Positions 52,002 to 62,092 are shown, numbered from the stretch's first letter. The stretch: DNA of 64,000 nt from Acidovorax sp. (GCF_021287135.1 NZ_JAJTBB010000048.1:36071-100070); one strand, 5' to 3'. Made by a program: numbers and translations. The notes: a model not told the origin generated them from the letters alone.

Positions 52002-54791
52002 ATGAAACGATCCGACAAGGACCAGCCCCTCATCGACGACATCCGCCTGCTCGGGCGCATTCTGGGCGATGTGATCCGCGAGCAGGAAGGCGTGGCCGCC
52101 TATGAACTGGTGGAGCAGGTGCGCAAGCTCTCCGTGGCCTTCCGCCGCGACGCCGACCAGGAGGCCGACCGCGCGCTCAAGAAGCTGCTCAAGTCCCTGT
52201 CGGGCGACCAGACGGTGAGCGTGATCCGCGCCTTCACCTACTTCAGCCACCTGGCCAACCTGGCCGAAGACCGCCACCACATCCGCCGCCGCGCCGTGCA
52301 CGAGCGCGCGGGCGACACGCAAGAGGGCAGCATCGAAGTGGCCCTGTCGCGCCTGCGCTGGGCCGGCATTGCGCCCAAGACCATCTCGCAGACCCTGGCC
52401 GGCAGCTACGTGGCCCCCGTGCTCACCGCCCACCCCACCGAGGTGCAGCGCAAGAGCATTCTGGATGCCGAGCGCGACATCGCCCAGCTGCTGGCTGCGC
52501 GCGACGACATCCAGGTGCGCGCCCAGCTCTACAACAGCGCCAAGGACGCGCTCACCCCGCGCGAGCTGGCCGCCAACGAGGCGCAGCTGCGCGCCCGCGT
52601 GGCCCAGCTGTGGCAGACGCGCCTTTTGCGCTACAGCAAGCTCACCGTGGCCGACGAGATCGAGAACGCGCTGTCGTACTACGAAGCCACCTTCCTGCGC
52701 GAGATCCCCAAGATCTACGCCGACCTGGAAACCGAGCTGGGCCAGTACCCCGTGCACAGCTTCTTGCGCATGGGCCAATGGATCGGCGGCGACCGTGACG
52801 GCAACCCCAACGTCACTGCGCAGACCCTGCAATACGCCCTGGGCCGCCAGGCCGAAGTGGCCTTGCGCCACTACCTCACCGAAGTCCACTACCTGGGGGG
52901 CGAGCTGTCGCTGTCGGCCCGCCTGGTGCAGGTGTCGGCCGAGATGGAAGCCCTGGCCCAGCGCTCCCCTGACACCAGCGAACACCGCGTGGACGAGCCC
53001 TACCGCCGCGCCCTGACCGGCATCTATGCGCGCCTGGCCGCATCGCTGAAGGAGCTGACCGGCGGCGAAGCCGCGCGCCATGCCGTGGCCCCGCAAAACG
53101 CCTATGCCAGCGCCGAAGAGTTCCTGGCCGACCTGCGCGTGATTGAGGCCTCGCTCAAGTCGCACCACGGCGAGTCGCTGGCGCAAGAGCGCCTGCACCC
53201 CCTCATCCGCGCCGTGCAGGTGTTTGGCTTTCACCTGGCCACGGTGGACCTGCGCCAAAGCTCCGACAAGCACGAGGAAGTGGTGAGCGAACTGCTGGCC
53301 ACCGCACGCATCGAGCCGCACTACGCCGGCCTGCAAGAGGCCGCCAAGCGCGCGCTGCTCATCAAGCTGCTGAACGACGCCCGCCCGCTGCGCGTGGTGG
53401 GCGCCGAGTACTCCGCCCACACGCAGGGCGAACTGGCCATCTTCGAGACCGCCCGGGTGATGCGCGAGCGCTTCGGGCACGACGCCATCCGCCATTACAT
53501 CATCAGCCACACCGAGACGGTGAGCGACCTGCTGGAAGTGCTGCTGCTGCAAAAGGAAGTGGGGCTGCTGACGGGCACGCTGGACGCCCCCGCCAGGAAC
53601 CACCTCATCGTGGTGCCGCTGTTCGAGACCATCGAAGACCTGCGCAATGCCGCGCCCATCATGCGCGAGTTCTACAGCCTGCCTGGCGTGGCCGCGCTGG
53701 TGCAGCGCAGCGGCGGCGAGCAGGACATCATGCTCGGCTACAGCGACAGTAACAAGGACGGCGGCATCTTCACCAGCAACTGGGAGCTGTACCGCGCCGA
53801 GATCGCGCTGGTGGAGCTGTTTGACGAACTCGCCACCCTGCACGGCATCCAGCTGCGCATGTTCCACGGCCGCGGCGGCACCGTGGGCCGCGGCGGTGGC
53901 CCCAGCTACCAGGCCATCCTGGCCCAGCCGCCCGGCACCGTGCGCGGCCAGATCCGCCTGACGGAGCAGGGCGAAGTCATCGCATCCAAATACGCCAACC
54001 CCGAGATCGGCCGCCGCAACCTCGAAACCCTGGTCGCCGCCACGCTCGAGGCCACGCTGCTGCAGCCCACCAAGCCCGCCACCAAGGCTTTTCTGGACGC
54101 CGCGGCGCAGCTCTCGCAGGCCAGCATGGGCGCCTACCGCGCGCTGGTGTACGAGACGCCCGGCTTCACCGACTACTTCTTCAGCGCCACCCCCATCCGC
54201 GAGATCGCCGAACTGAACATCGGCTCGCGCCCCGCCAGCCGCAAGGCCAGCCAGAAGATCGAAGACCTGCGCGCCATTCCCTGGGGCTTCAGCTGGGGCC
54301 AGTGCCGCCTCACGCTGCCCGGCTGGTTCGGCTTTGGCGCGGCCGTGGAGACGTTCATCAACACCGAGGGCAAGGACCCCAAGGCCCAGCTCGCCCTGCT
54401 GCAGAAGATGTACCGCCAATGGCCCTTCTTCCGCACCCTGCTGTCCAACATGGACATGGTGCTGGCCAAGAGCGACCTGGCCCTGGCCTCACGCTACAGC
54501 GAACTGGTGACGGACACCCGCCTGCGCAAGAAGGTTTTCACCGCCATCGAGGCCGAATGGCACCGCACCGCCGACGCTCTGACCCGCATCACGGGCGACA
54601 AGCAGCGCCTGGCGCACAACACGGCGCTGGCCCGCTCCATCAAGCACCGCTTTCCCTACATTGACCCGCTGCACCACCTGCAGGTGGAGCTGGTGCGCCG
54701 CTGGCGCGCGGGGCAGGGGGATGAGCGGGTGCAGACCGGGATTCATATTTCGATCAACGGGATTGCGGCGGGGTTGCGGAATACCGGTTGA
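52002..54791 (+). CDS. ppc: Phosphoenolpyruvate carboxylase
   Basis: A 929-residue enzyme that makes oxaloacetate from PEP and bicarbonate. Marks are [20 protein letters not shown] (catalytic His), [26 protein letters not shown], and [14 protein letters not shown] (the mobile glycine loop). The ATG at 52002 has CCGGAG upstream; the frame is open to 51909 without homology. The C-terminus ends in the expected [11 protein letters not shown]. Confidence 0.97.
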   Translation: MKRSDKDQPLIDDIRLLGRILGDVIREQEGVAAYELVEQVRKLSVAFRRDADQEADRALKKLLKSLSGDQTVSVIRAFTYFSHLANLAEDRHHIRRRAVHERAGDTQEGSIEVALSRLRWAGIAPKTISQTLAGSYVAPVLTAHPTEVQRKSILDAERDIAQLLAARDDIQVRAQLYNSAKDALTPRELAANEAQLRARVAQLWQTRLLRYSKLTVADEIENALSYYEATFLREIPKIYADLETELGQYPVHSFLRMGQWIGGDRDGNPNVTAQTLQYALGRQAEVALRHYLTEVHYLGGELSLSARLVQVSAEMEALAQRSPDTSEHRVDEPYRRALTGIYARLAASLKELTGGEAARHAVAPQNAYASAEEFLADLRVIEASLKSHHGESLAQERLHPLIRAVQVFGFHLATVDLRQSSDKHEEVVSELLATARIEPHYAGLQEAAKRALLIKLLNDARPLRVVGAEYSAHTQGELAIFETARVMRERFGHDAIRHYIISHTETVSDLLEVLLLQKEVGLLTGTLDAPARNHLIVVPLFETIEDLRNAAPIMREFYSLPGVAALVQRSGGEQDIMLGYSDSNKDGGIFTSNWELYRAEIALVELFDELATLHGIQLRMFHGRGGTVGRGGGPSYQAILAQPPGTVRGQIRLTEQGEVIASKYANPEIGRRNLETLVAATLEATLLQPTKPATKAFLDAAAQLSQASMGAYRALVYETPGFTDYFFSATPIREIAELNIGSRPASRKASQKIEDLRAIPWGFSWGQCRLTLPGWFGFGAAVETFINTEGKDPKAQLALLQKMYRQWPFFRTLLSNMDMVLAKSDLALASRYSELVTDTRLRKKVFTAIEAEWHRTADALTRITGDKQRLAHNTALARSIKHRFPYIDPLHHLQVELVRRWRAGQGDERVQTGIHISINGIAAGLRNTG

Positions 54792-54884
54792 TTGAGGTGC
54801 GCGCAAAAGGAGTGCCATGGCACCCTTTGGCGCTGCGCGGAGCCAGGAGTGGCGCGCAGCGCGGCGCCCGCCTGAGCCCTTGGT

Positions 54885-55313
54885 CTAGGGCTGCTCGCTC
54901 TCCAGGGACTCCAGGGTGGCCTGCGCATGGGGGTAGCCGTTGTCCCTGGCCTTCCTGGCCCAATAGATGGCTTTGGGGTAGTTGTTCTCGTGGCGGTAGA
55001 TCTGGGCCAGGTTGTATTGCGAAAACGCGTGGCCCAGTTCGCCGGCCCTCAACAGCCACTCCCGCGCCTGCTTCGGGTCGTTGGCGGTGGTACGGTAGTA
55101 CGAATACACGTTGAAGGCGGCCCTGCCGTCACCGTTTCTGGCCAGGGCCTGCTGGCGCGCCAGTTCGGTTGCCGACAGGGTGGGAATGCCGGCGACGAAC
55201 ACCTCGGGGTCGTGCCGGACGCCCGTCTCTGGCGCCGGGCTCGGAAAATGGGGAATAGAGGTGCACGAGACCATGCTCCACGCGGCAAGTGATGCGATCA
55301 GGAGGGGTCTCAT
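54885..55313 (-). CDS. Small lipoprotein with Sel1-like repeats
   Basis: A 142-residue predicted lipoprotein: signal peptide with lipobox WSMVSC, then a hydrophilic part with Sel1-like units (ARNGDGRAAFNVYSYYRTTA, AREWLLRAGELGHAFSQYNL, AIYWARKARDNGYPHAQAT). Such repeats usually bind proteins. It is convergent with ppc; an inverted repeat GCGCTGCGC / GCGCAGCGC (54830-54862) lies between them and may terminate transcription. Function unknown. Confidence 0.78.
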   Translation of the reverse strand: MRPLLIASLAAWSMVSCTSIPHFPSPAPETGVRHDPEVFVAGIPTLSATELARQQALARNGDGRAAFNVYSYYRTTANDPKQAREWLLRAGELGHAFSQYNLAQIYRHENNYPKAIYWARKARDNGYPHAQATLESLESEQP

Positions 55314-55417
55314 GACTTCTCGGGGGGCTGCTGGACCATGGGCCAGTCTACCCCTCTGAGGGAGTGCCGCAGAGGTCGTCGCACCCGGCGTGGACAGGCC
55401 TGCGCCGGTCGGTGGCT

Positions 55418-56788
55418 TCAATCCCCCAGCAGTTCGCCCACCGCCTTCAGGTCTTCCACGCGGTCGCAGATGGCCTTCACCGCCATCATGACGGGGATGC
55501 CCAGCAGCAGGCCCCACAGGCCCCACAGCCAGCCCCAGGCGAGCACGCTGACGAACACGGCCACCGGGCTCATGCTGCTGGTGCGGCTGGTGAGCCAGGG
55601 GGTGAGCAGGTTGCCCACCAGGGTGTGGATGACCAGCGATGCCCCGCCGATGGCCAGGGCCATGTCCAGCGTGCCGAACTGCAGGAAGGCCACCAGGGCC
55701 GAGGCGCCGGTGACGATGGCAGAGCCGATGTACGGCGCCAGGTTCAGCACCCCCGCGGCCACGCCCCATACGGCGGCGTTCTGCAGGCCCAGGGCCCAAT
55801 AGGCTGCGCCGGTGGCCACGCCCACCAGCACGCTGGTGAGCACCTGCACCAGCAGGTAGCGCTGGATGTTGTTGGTGATGTCTTCCAGCACGTGGATGGT
55901 GACCTTGCGCCGCTCCAGGCTGGTGCCGGCGATGCGCAGCAGCTTGTCGCGGAACAGGTTGCCCGAGGCCAGGGCAAAGAAGGTCAGGAACACCACCACG
56001 GTGAGCTGCCCCAAGGCGGACATGAGGCCCATGGTGCCGCTCCACAGGTAGTCGCGGATGTTGAAGGGCGGGCGCTCGACCACCACGCGCTGCACGCCGC
56101 GCCGGGTGGGGCTGGCGGCGGTGTTCTCGTTGGCGGCCTGCTCGATCTGGCTGGCAGCTTTCTGCACCGTGTCCAGCGGGCTGGCCGCGCCCGTGCGGGC
56201 GCGCAGGTTGTCGCGCACCTTCTTGGCGGCCATGGGCAGTGAGTCCACGAGCTGCGAGGCCCCGTCGCTCAGCGACCAGGCCGCGCTGGCCAGGCCGACC
56301 ACGATGGCGATGAGCAGCACGCCCGCGCCCAGCCAGCGCGGCACATGGCAGCGCCGCAGCAGCTCCACGATGGGGCGCAGGGCGGTGGTGAGCAGCAGGC
56401 TGAGCATGATGGGGATGAACACGGCGCTGGCCCAGTGCAGCAGGGCCACGCCCGCGAACAAGGCCAGCAGTGCCAGGGAGAGGTTGCGCACGTCCACGGG
56501 CATGTGGAGCATGAGCGGGCCGTTGAAGGGCGCGTTGGCCGCGGGGGCGCTGCCATGCGGGTGCGCGGGGGCGGGCGGGTTTCCGGAGCTGCCGGGATCC
56601 CCCGGGGCGGGCCGGGTGGCGGCGGCTTCGGCAGCGTCGGCGGCCAGGCCTGCCGCAGAGGCGGCGGGCGCGGCGGGCGCCGCAGGGGCCAGGGACGGGC
56701 GGGCGCTGGTGTCTGCAGCCGCGCCGTCTGGCCGGGGCGGCTCGGCGGTGGGGGCGGGCGGGGGCGCGGGGGTGGGCTCGGGCATCAT
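55418..56788 (-). CDS. AI-2E family transporter (second copy)
   Basis: A 456-residue membrane protein of the AI-2E/PerM family. The first 110 residues are an Ala/Pro-rich cytoplasmic tail. Then come helical pairs (LALLALFAGVALLHWASAVFIPI and the following), a coiled middle section, and the C-terminal bundle with AAGVLNLAPYIGSAIVTGAS and WGWLWGLWGLLLGIPVMMAV. It is not close in sequence to the copy at 1484. Solute unknown. Confidence 0.88.
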   Translation of the reverse strand: MMPEPTPAPPPAPTAEPPRPDGAAADTSARPSLAPAAPAAPAASAAGLAADAAEAAATRPAPGDPGSSGNPPAPAHPHGSAPAANAPFNGPLMLHMPVDVRNLSLALLALFAGVALLHWASAVFIPIMLSLLLTTALRPIVELLRRCHVPRWLGAGVLLIAIVVGLASAAWSLSDGASQLVDSLPMAAKKVRDNLRARTGAASPLDTVQKAASQIEQAANENTAASPTRRGVQRVVVERPPFNIRDYLWSGTMGLMSALGQLTVVVFLTFFALASGNLFRDKLLRIAGTSLERRKVTIHVLEDITNNIQRYLLVQVLTSVLVGVATGAAYWALGLQNAAVWGVAAGVLNLAPYIGSAIVTGASALVAFLQFGTLDMALAIGGASLVIHTLVGNLLTPWLTSRTSSMSPVAVFVSVLAWGWLWGLWGLLLGIPVMMAVKAICDRVEDLKAVGELLGD

Positions 56789-56954
56789 GCGCCGATTGTG
56801 ATGGGATTGGCCCCCGCCCGCGTGTAGGTCGGTCGGGCCTGCCGCGTGTCGGCGCAAGGAGGGGCGGGGCCATCGGCCCGGGCCGCCGCCGGGTGCCGCA
56901 GGGGGCGTGCGGGTGGTGCCAGCGTGGCGAGGCGCGGGGCCCCGCCCGGCGGCA

Positions 56955-58190
56955 TCAGCACATCGGCAGCGGGCGCTGCGTGTTGAGAGCGTCCACCGTG
57001 CCCAGCAGCTGCGGCCAGTAGGTGGGCAGCGAGGACCACGAGGCGCCGACGGCCAGGTTGGTGGCGTAGACCAGCCCGGTGTTCAGGCGGGGGCGGTTGG
57101 CGTGCTTGACGGCGGACTGCATGTCCGTGCAGGTGCTGGCGGTGTGCACCAGCATGCCCTGGGCGGTGTTGTCCTTGGCGTAGACCCAGGTGCTGGCAGG
57201 CTGGGGGTCGACGGCCTGGTAGGCGGCGGCATTGCCGGCATAGGTGACCAGGGTGTCGGCCACGCCTGCGTAGGCGGCCACGGGGTAGGTGCCGGGGTTG
57301 CCGATCACCGTGGGGGCGTTGGGCGGGGTGGCGGCCTTGCTCATGCCCGAGGCCAGGGCCTTGACGTAGTTGTAGATGTCCTGAAAGTACGCCAGCCGCG
57401 CGCTGTCGGTGGCCATGCCGTCCAGGAAGAAGCCGTCGAGCTGGTCGGGGTACAGGCGGATGTAGTTGTCGATGGTGGCCTTCACGTCGGCCACCGAGCG
57501 CGAACCACCGCTGCCTGACGTGGCCACGTAGCCGATGACCTTGTTGGTGGTGCCGGCCACGGCCTTGAAGTCCTGGATGGCCTTGAGCAGGTCGCTGTCG
57601 GCCTTGGAGGTGGCGGTGAGCACACCGTCGCTGGCGCTGGCCACGGCGGTGATCTGCACGTCCGGATAGCTGGCTGCGCCGCTGGTGAGCGTGGCCCACG
57701 GCGACGACGTGCCGCTGGCGCTGAAGTACGCGGGCACCAGCACCTGCAGGTTCTTGTGCGTGGGCCGCACGTAGTAGGTGAGGCTGTCGCCGGCCGTGTT
57801 GGCGCTGCTGGTGGCCGTGGCGCTGACCTGGAAGGTGGCGCTGGGCGGCAGGCTGCTCACCGTGAGCGTGGAGCTGGCTACGCCGGCGACCGTGGTGGGC
57901 GCCACGGGCGACAGCGTGGCTGCCGCGGCGGGGCTGACGGTGAAGGTGGCCACGGTGCCATTGGGGGCGGCGCTGCCGTTGACCGCGACATTGGCGGCCA
58001 GCGGCTCGGAGGCCCCAGGCTCCAGCACGTTCTCGGTGGGCTGCACGAAATGCAGCGCAATGGGCGCCGAGGCGGGCGGTGGCGGAGGCGGAGCGCTGGA
58101 GTGGTTGTCCGTTGCGCCGCCGCAGCCCGCCAGAGCCGCGGTCAGCGCCATCAGGGACGCAAGGTGGAGGTTGCTGGTCGTGGTGCGCAT
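56955..58190 (-). CDS. Spherulin-4-like lipoprotein (possible glycoside hydrolase)
   Basis: A 411-residue predicted lipoprotein with lipobox LTAALAGC followed by a Pro-rich spacer, a beta-sandwich domain of about 100 residues (FTVSPAAAATLSPV), and a C-terminal spherulation-specific family 4 domain from about 170 (LQVLVPAYFSASGTSSPW, VIGYVATSGSGGSRSVADVK, YPDQLDGFFLDGMATDSARL). The latter is related to fungal Sph3 (GH135) enzymes that act on galactosaminogalactan; FFLDG may hold the catalytic Asp. The start MRTTTSNLHLASL fits the signal peptide. Substrate unknown. Confidence 0.8.
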   Translation of the reverse strand: MRTTTSNLHLASLMALTAALAGCGGATDNHSSAPPPPPPASAPIALHFVQPTENVLEPGASEPLAANVAVNGSAAPNGTVATFTVSPAAAATLSPVAPTTVAGVASSTLTVSSLPPSATFQVSATATSSANTAGDSLTYYVRPTHKNLQVLVPAYFSASGTSSPWATLTSGAASYPDVQITAVASASDGVLTATSKADSDLLKAIQDFKAVAGTTNKVIGYVATSGSGGSRSVADVKATIDNYIRLYPDQLDGFFLDGMATDSARLAYFQDIYNYVKALASGMSKAATPPNAPTVIGNPGTYPVAAYAGVADTLVTYAGNAAAYQAVDPQPASTWVYAKDNTAQGMLVHTASTCTDMQSAVKHANRPRLNTGLVYATNLAVGASWSSLPTYWPQLLGTVDALNTQRPLPMC

Positions 58191-58324
58191 GGTGGTCGCG
58201 GAAGGTGGGATGGAAATGCGCTGATTGTGAAGGCTTGCCCCGGCGCTTCCAAGGGCCGAAAGCGCGGCTTTGCACCGGAAAGACGGCCCTGTTGCGCCGA
58301 TTGCGGCGGCCCGGCGCCGATACC

Positions 58325-59080
58325 ATGGCCCACATGCCATCCCTCCTCCACCGCATTGCGGCCGCCGCCGCTGCAGCCGCCCTGCTGGGCGCCGCGACGC
58401 TGCTGGCCGGCTGCGGCACGCTGGACGTGCCACGCGCCGACAACTACCCCGCCACCGGCCAGAAAAAGGCCCGTGCCGTGCACCATTGGGATGTGCTGGC
58501 CGGCGACGTGGCCGGCCGCGTGGCGGAAAAGATCGCCTCCTGGCCCGAGGGCGAGTACCCGCTGTATGTCACCGTGCCGGACAACTCCAGCTTCAACCAG
58601 GGTTTTCTCAAGCTGCTCAAGGTGCACCTGCTGAACCGGGGTGTGGCCGTGTCCACGGTGCCCACGGCGGTGGAGCTGGAAGTGCAGACGCAGCTGGTGC
58701 AGCACGAATCCGGCTCCCCGCGCGGCTTGCCCGTGCCCATGGCCGGCACCATCATCGGCACCGGCGTGGGGGTGTGGCGCGACTGGGCGGTGCATTATTC
58801 CGACCGCACCCTGCTGCCCGGCGTGGCCACGGCCCTCGGCGTGGGTGCCGGGGTGGCGCTGGACATGGCCCAGCTCTACACCCAGGGCGCCGCCGCGGGC
58901 GGGCCCACGCGCACCGAGGTGCTGATCACTTCCACGCTCAAGTCGCACGACCGGTACCTTGCCGGCACGGCCGACCTGTACTACATCGAGCGGGCCGATG
59001 CGGTGCTCTACCAGCCCGCGCTGCCGCCCGCACCAGCCCCGGCAACGCCCGTGAAGACGTGGCGGGTAGTGGCGCCATGA
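58325..59080 (+). CDS. Lipoprotein upstream of a FlgO-like gene
   Basis: A 251-residue predicted lipoprotein (lipobox LLGAATLLAGC; starts at ATG 58325, or at 58334). The mature part has ATGQKKARAVHHWDVLAGDV, FLKLLKVHLLNRGVAVSTVP and VEVQTQLVQHESG-like text, suggesting a CsgG/TolB-N-like or FlgO-like fold, but I do not recognise a named family. It overlaps the FlgO-like gene by four bases (ATGA). Close to flhDC, so a role in flagellar or envelope assembly is possible. Confidence 0.7.
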   Translation: MAHMPSLLHRIAAAAAAAALLGAATLLAGCGTLDVPRADNYPATGQKKARAVHHWDVLAGDVAGRVAEKIASWPEGEYPLYVTVPDNSSFNQGFLKLLKVHLLNRGVAVSTVPTAVELEVQTQLVQHESGSPRGLPVPMAGTIIGTGVGVWRDWAVHYSDRTLLPGVATALGVGAGVALDMAQLYTQGAAAGGPTRTEVLITSTLKSHDRYLAGTADLYYIERADAVLYQPALPPAPAPATPVKTWRVVAP

Positions 59081-59673
59081 AGACGACGGCAGTGAAGCAC
59101 GCACCGCGCATGGGCGCGCTGCGAACCAGCGTCTGCTGGGCGGGTGCGGCGCTGGCGCTGGCAGCCCTGTCGGGCTGCGAGACCGTCAGCCCCATGCACA
59201 GCTACTACTACGGCGAGCGGCCCGGCGCATCGAGCAGCAACCTCATCGAGGTGAACGAGCGTGCCGCCGACGCGCTGCTGCAGACCGCGCCGCTGGATGC
59301 CAGCAAGGCGGTACTGGTGGCCACGCTGGTCCCTGTGGACCGGCTGGCCGAATCGTCGCGGCTGGGGCGGATGTTCTCCGAGCAGATCGCCGCCCGCCTG
59401 GTGCAGCGCGGCCTGCGCGTGACCGAGGTGAAGCTGCGCGACAGCCTGCTGCTGGCGCGCGACCAGGGCGAGCTGCTGCTCTCGCGCGAGGTGCGCGAAG
59501 TGAGCCAGGCGCAGGAGGCGCAGGCCGTGGTGGTGGGCACCTATGCCGTGTCCAGCACGGTGGTGTACATCAACCTCAAGCTGGTGAACCCCGTGGGCAA
59601 CACCGTGGTGGCGGCGCACAACTATGCGGTGCCCATGGATGACAACGTGCGGGCGTTGCTGGCGGGAAGATAG
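59077..59673 (+). CDS. FlgO-family outer-membrane lipoprotein
   Basis: A 198-residue predicted lipoprotein with lipobox LAALSGC and a FlgO-type domain: SNLIEVNERAADALLQTAPL, VLVATLVPVDRLAESSRLGR, FSEQIAARLVQRGLRVTEVK, and AVVVGTYAVSSTVVYINLKL. FlgO and FlgP help anchor the flagellar outer-membrane structures in Vibrio and other bacteria. The start ATG overlaps the upstream stop. It is convergent with flhC, with a repeat between them. Confidence 0.85.
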   Translation: MKTTAVKHAPRMGALRTSVCWAGAALALAALSGCETVSPMHSYYYGERPGASSSNLIEVNERAADALLQTAPLDASKAVLVATLVPVDRLAESSRLGRMFSEQIAARLVQRGLRVTEVKLRDSLLLARDQGELLLSREVREVSQAQEAQAVVVGTYAVSSTVVYINLKLVNPVGNTVVAAHNYAVPMDDNVRALLAGR

Positions 59674-59679
59674 GTGGCA

Positions 59680-59790
59680 TCCCCCTGAGCGGCTTCGCCG
59701 CTTCCCCCTTCTCTCGAACTGCTGCGCAGTTCGGGAAGGGGGACGCCGCCAGCGCGGCGGGGCGGCCCTTGCGCGGCGGCCTTGGCAGGG
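59680..59790. repeat. Dispersed repeat, family B (copy 1)
   Basis: CATCCCCCTGAGCGGCTTCGCC, an inner hairpin TCCCCCTTC / GAAGGGGGA enclosing CGAACTGC-TGC-GCAGTTCG (59703-59742), and GACGCCGCCAGCGCGGCGGG, GCGGCCCTTGCGCGGC. A second copy with the same flanks lies at 63336. It follows the FlgO-like gene and may terminate it. Confidence 0.75.
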
Positions 59791-59852
59791 CGTCGTCCAT
59801 TTTTTGGGGTCGGGATGGAACAGGCTCTCACGCCCATCCGGTGGGCGCAAGA

Positions 59853-59871
59853 AGCTATCAAATTGATAGCT
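59853..59871. repeat. Family A repeat remnant (copy 10)
   Basis: AGCTATCAA-A-TTGATAGCT is a perfect palindrome that matches the edge of the family A element. It lies just past the flhC stop. Confidence 0.5.
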
Positions 59872-59874
59872 AAA

Positions 59875-60447
59875 TCAGTGCAGCATCAGTGCGCCGGCGG
59901 TCTTGCTCTTGCCGGCCCGTGCGGGCGGGTTGCACAGGCCGCAGGTGTAGTGGCGGTTCTCGTACAGCTCGGTCACGAACTGGCCGCCGCACTGGCTGCA
60001 CTTGGTGCGCGTGAGCATGCCTGCGTCCACGAACTTGACCAGGCGCCACGCGCGGGTGAAGGACAGCAGCGGTTCGATCTCGGCAGTGGTCACCTGTTCG
60101 GTGTACAGGCGGTAGGCCTTGGTCAGCAGTTCCACCGAGTCCAGGTCCACGCCCTTGGACAGGTACTCGTAGATGTTCAGGAACAGCGAGCTGTGGATGT
60201 TCTCCTGCCAGGTCAGGAACCAGTCGGTGGAGAAGGGCAGTTGCCCCTTGGACGGCGACTTGCCGGCGATTTCCTTGTACAGGCGGATCAGCCGCTCGTA
60301 CGACAGCGTGGTCTCCGATTCCAGCACCTGCATGCGGGCACCCATCTGGATCAGCATGGCGGCGCGCTCGATCTGCTTGGATTCGTTCAGCACGCTCTTG
60401 GCGGGGGCCTTGGGGGTTGCGGCAGCGGTGGTGGTCGTGGAGGACAT
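59875..60447 (-). CDS. flhC: Flagellar master regulator subunit FlhC
   Basis: A 190-residue activator that forms the FlhD4C2 complex to switch on class 2 flagellar genes. The N-terminal part has ESKQIERAAMLIQMGARMQV, the middle ELLTKAYRLYTEQVTTAEI, and the zinc site TKCSQCGG … HYTCGLCNPP has all four cysteines. It follows flhD by 62 bases. Confidence 0.95.
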   Translation of the reverse strand: MSSTTTTAAATPKAPAKSVLNESKQIERAAMLIQMGARMQVLESETTLSYERLIRLYKEIAGKSPSKGQLPFSTDWFLTWQENIHSSLFLNIYEYLSKGVDLDSVELLTKAYRLYTEQVTTAEIEPLLSFTRAWRLVKFVDAGMLTRTKCSQCGGQFVTELYENRHYTCGLCNPPARAGKSKTAGALMLH

Positions 60448-60509
60448 GGCGGGCTTTCGGCGAAGAAAGGAGACGGAGGCGGGCTACGGGGCGCTGCGGC
60501 GGGGCCGGG

Positions 60510-60836
60510 TCAGAGCACTTCGGAGACGCGGCTGGCCATCAGGATGTTGGCGTGCAGCGTGTTGGTGGCTTCGTTGCCCACCTTCTTGGCCGAGTGGTTG
60601 GTGAGCAGGCTCCACACCAGGTTGTCGTCCACGCGGAAGCTGCAAAGAAGGGTGTTGCGGGACGCCAGTTTCATCACTTGCGCCGCCGACAGCGATGCCA
60701 GAATGTCGGCAGACTCTTCGTTCATGCCCAGACGGAACACGGCTTCCGCCTTGTCCTGGCGAATCAGGGTCTGGGCCAGCATCAGGTAGGTGAGGTTGGC
60801 TTCGCGGATTTCGGCGAGGATTTGTTCGTTGGTCAT
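60510..60836 (-). CDS. flhD: Flagellar master regulator subunit FlhD
   Basis: A 108-residue partner of FlhC. MTNEQILAEIREANLTYLML opens it, followed by AQTLIRQDKAEAVFRLGMNE and the helix-rich part LLCSFRVDDNLVWSLLTNHS. The start at 60836 was chosen because the family begins there. First gene of the flhDC operon. Confidence 0.95.
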   Translation of the reverse strand: MTNEQILAEIREANLTYLMLAQTLIRQDKAEAVFRLGMNEESADILASLSAAQVMKLASRNTLLCSFRVDDNLVWSLLTNHSAKKVGNEATNTLHANILMASRVSEVL

Positions 60837-61186
60837 GGCGGCTTCCTTGGTTTCCAGTTCCGGGTCTTGCGTTGCCTGCGCTGTGCAGGTGTTGCGTGAT
60901 CCGTTGAAATGGATTGTGAAACCGCCCCAATCGGAAATTAAGTCGGGGTTTGGATGTGCAGCGTGTCTGGTTTTCTGTCCGGCGGTGTAGGAATTTGCCT
61001 GACACGCGGATGAGGCGCCGTCCCGCACGCCCCTGTGAAACCGTTGCTGCGCCGCGGGCGGGTGCCCCGCCATTTCTGCTCATGGTTTTGATAGCACCCG
61101 CAAAACCCTCTTTTTTGCGGTTTTGCCACGCGGGGGGCCGTGGTGGAGGGCGTGGCAGGGTGGGTTGGGGCTGCGCCCCCGTGGGC
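60837..61186. promoter_or_regulatory. flhDC upstream region
   Basis: This 350-base gap holds no gene I can support. AT-rich stretches (TCGGAAATTAAGTCGGGG, around 60930) probably carry the flhDC promoter, but I cannot assign boxes. GCAAAACC … GGTTTTGC (61100-61126) is an 8-bp inverted repeat and TTTTGATAGC (about 61086) is a family A repeat edge; both lie downstream of the sulfurtransferase gene and could terminate it. Confidence 0.4.
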
Positions 61187-62092
61187 TCAGCCTTTTTCGA
61201 CCGGGCGGGACGGGTCGGAGCACCATTCGCTCCAACTGCCCGCAAACAGGGCGGTAGCGCCCAGCCCGGCGATCTCCATTGCCAGCAGGTTGGGCACCGC
61301 GCTCACGCCGCTGCCGCACTGGTGCACCACGGTGGCCGGATCGCGTCCGGCCAGCAGGGCTTCAAACTCCGCCCGCAGCACGGGGGCGGGCTTGAAGCGG
61401 CCGTCGGCCGCGATGTTGTCGGCGAAAGGGCGGTTCAGCGCGCCCGGAATGTGGCCTGCCACCGGGTCCATGGGCTCCACCTCGCCGCGGTAGCGGGCGC
61501 CGGCGCGCGCGTCGATCACGGTCTGGCCCGGCTGGCCCAGGCCGGCCAGCACATCCTGCACGGTGGCGAGCCGCCGCAGGGGTGCGCCGAGCTGGAAGTT
61601 GGACTGGAAGTGCGCCGGCTCCTCGCCGCTGCGCACGGCGCCGCCAGCGGCCTGCCAGGCCTGCAGCCCCCCGTCGAGCACGGCCACGGCATCGTGCCCG
61701 GCCCATTGGAGCATCCACCACAGGCGCCCGCAGTAGTTGGCGCCCTGGCGGTCATACACGACGGCCTGCATGCCGTTGGTGAACCCAACGCTGGACAGCC
61801 ACATGGCGAACCGCTCGCGGCTGGGCAGCGGATGGCGTCCGCCCGATGCGGGCTTGTCGGCCTCCTGGGCGACGAGTGTGCCGCTGGCGCCCGCAACGCC
61901 GTGCCGGGCGCTCAGGTCGTTGTTCAGGTCGGCAAACACCGCGCCGGGGATGTGGGCCTGCGCGTACTGCTGCGCGCCCAGTGACGGCTGGAGCAGGTCG
62001 CAGCTGCAGTCAAACACCATCAGCGGCGCGCCGCTGGCCATCAGGGACTGCAGTTCGGTGGCGGAAATGAGGGTGGTGTAGGCGGTGGTCAT
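61187..62092 (-). CDS. 3-mercaptopyruvate / thiosulfate sulfurtransferase
   Basis: A 301-residue tandem rhodanese. The first domain (VFDCSCDLLQPSLGAQQYAQ) lacks the catalytic cysteine loop; the second has HQCGSGVSAVPNLLAMEIAG with the active Cys. The CGSGVSA loop favours 3-mercaptopyruvate over thiosulfate. The start MTTAYTTLISATELQ is the family N-terminus. It is alone between flhDC and the EamA gene. Confidence 0.93.
   Translation of the reverse strand: MTTAYTTLISATELQSLMASGAPLMVFDCSCDLLQPSLGAQQYAQAHIPGAVFADLNNDLSARHGVAGASGTLVAQEADKPASGGRHPLPSRERFAMWLSSVGFTNGMQAVVYDRQGANYCGRLWWMLQWAGHDAVAVLDGGLQAWQAAGGAVRSGEEPAHFQSNFQLGAPLRRLATVQDVLAGLGQPGQTVIDARAGARYRGEVEPMDPVAGHIPGALNRPFADNIAADGRFKPAPVLRAEFEALLAGRDPATVVHQCGSGVSAVPNLLAMEIAGLGATALFAGSWSEWCSDPSRPVEKG

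Noticed and set aside
51975-54419. An 814-codon minus-strand frame opposite ppc
   Set aside because: Complement of the strongly supported ppc gene; no family motifs.
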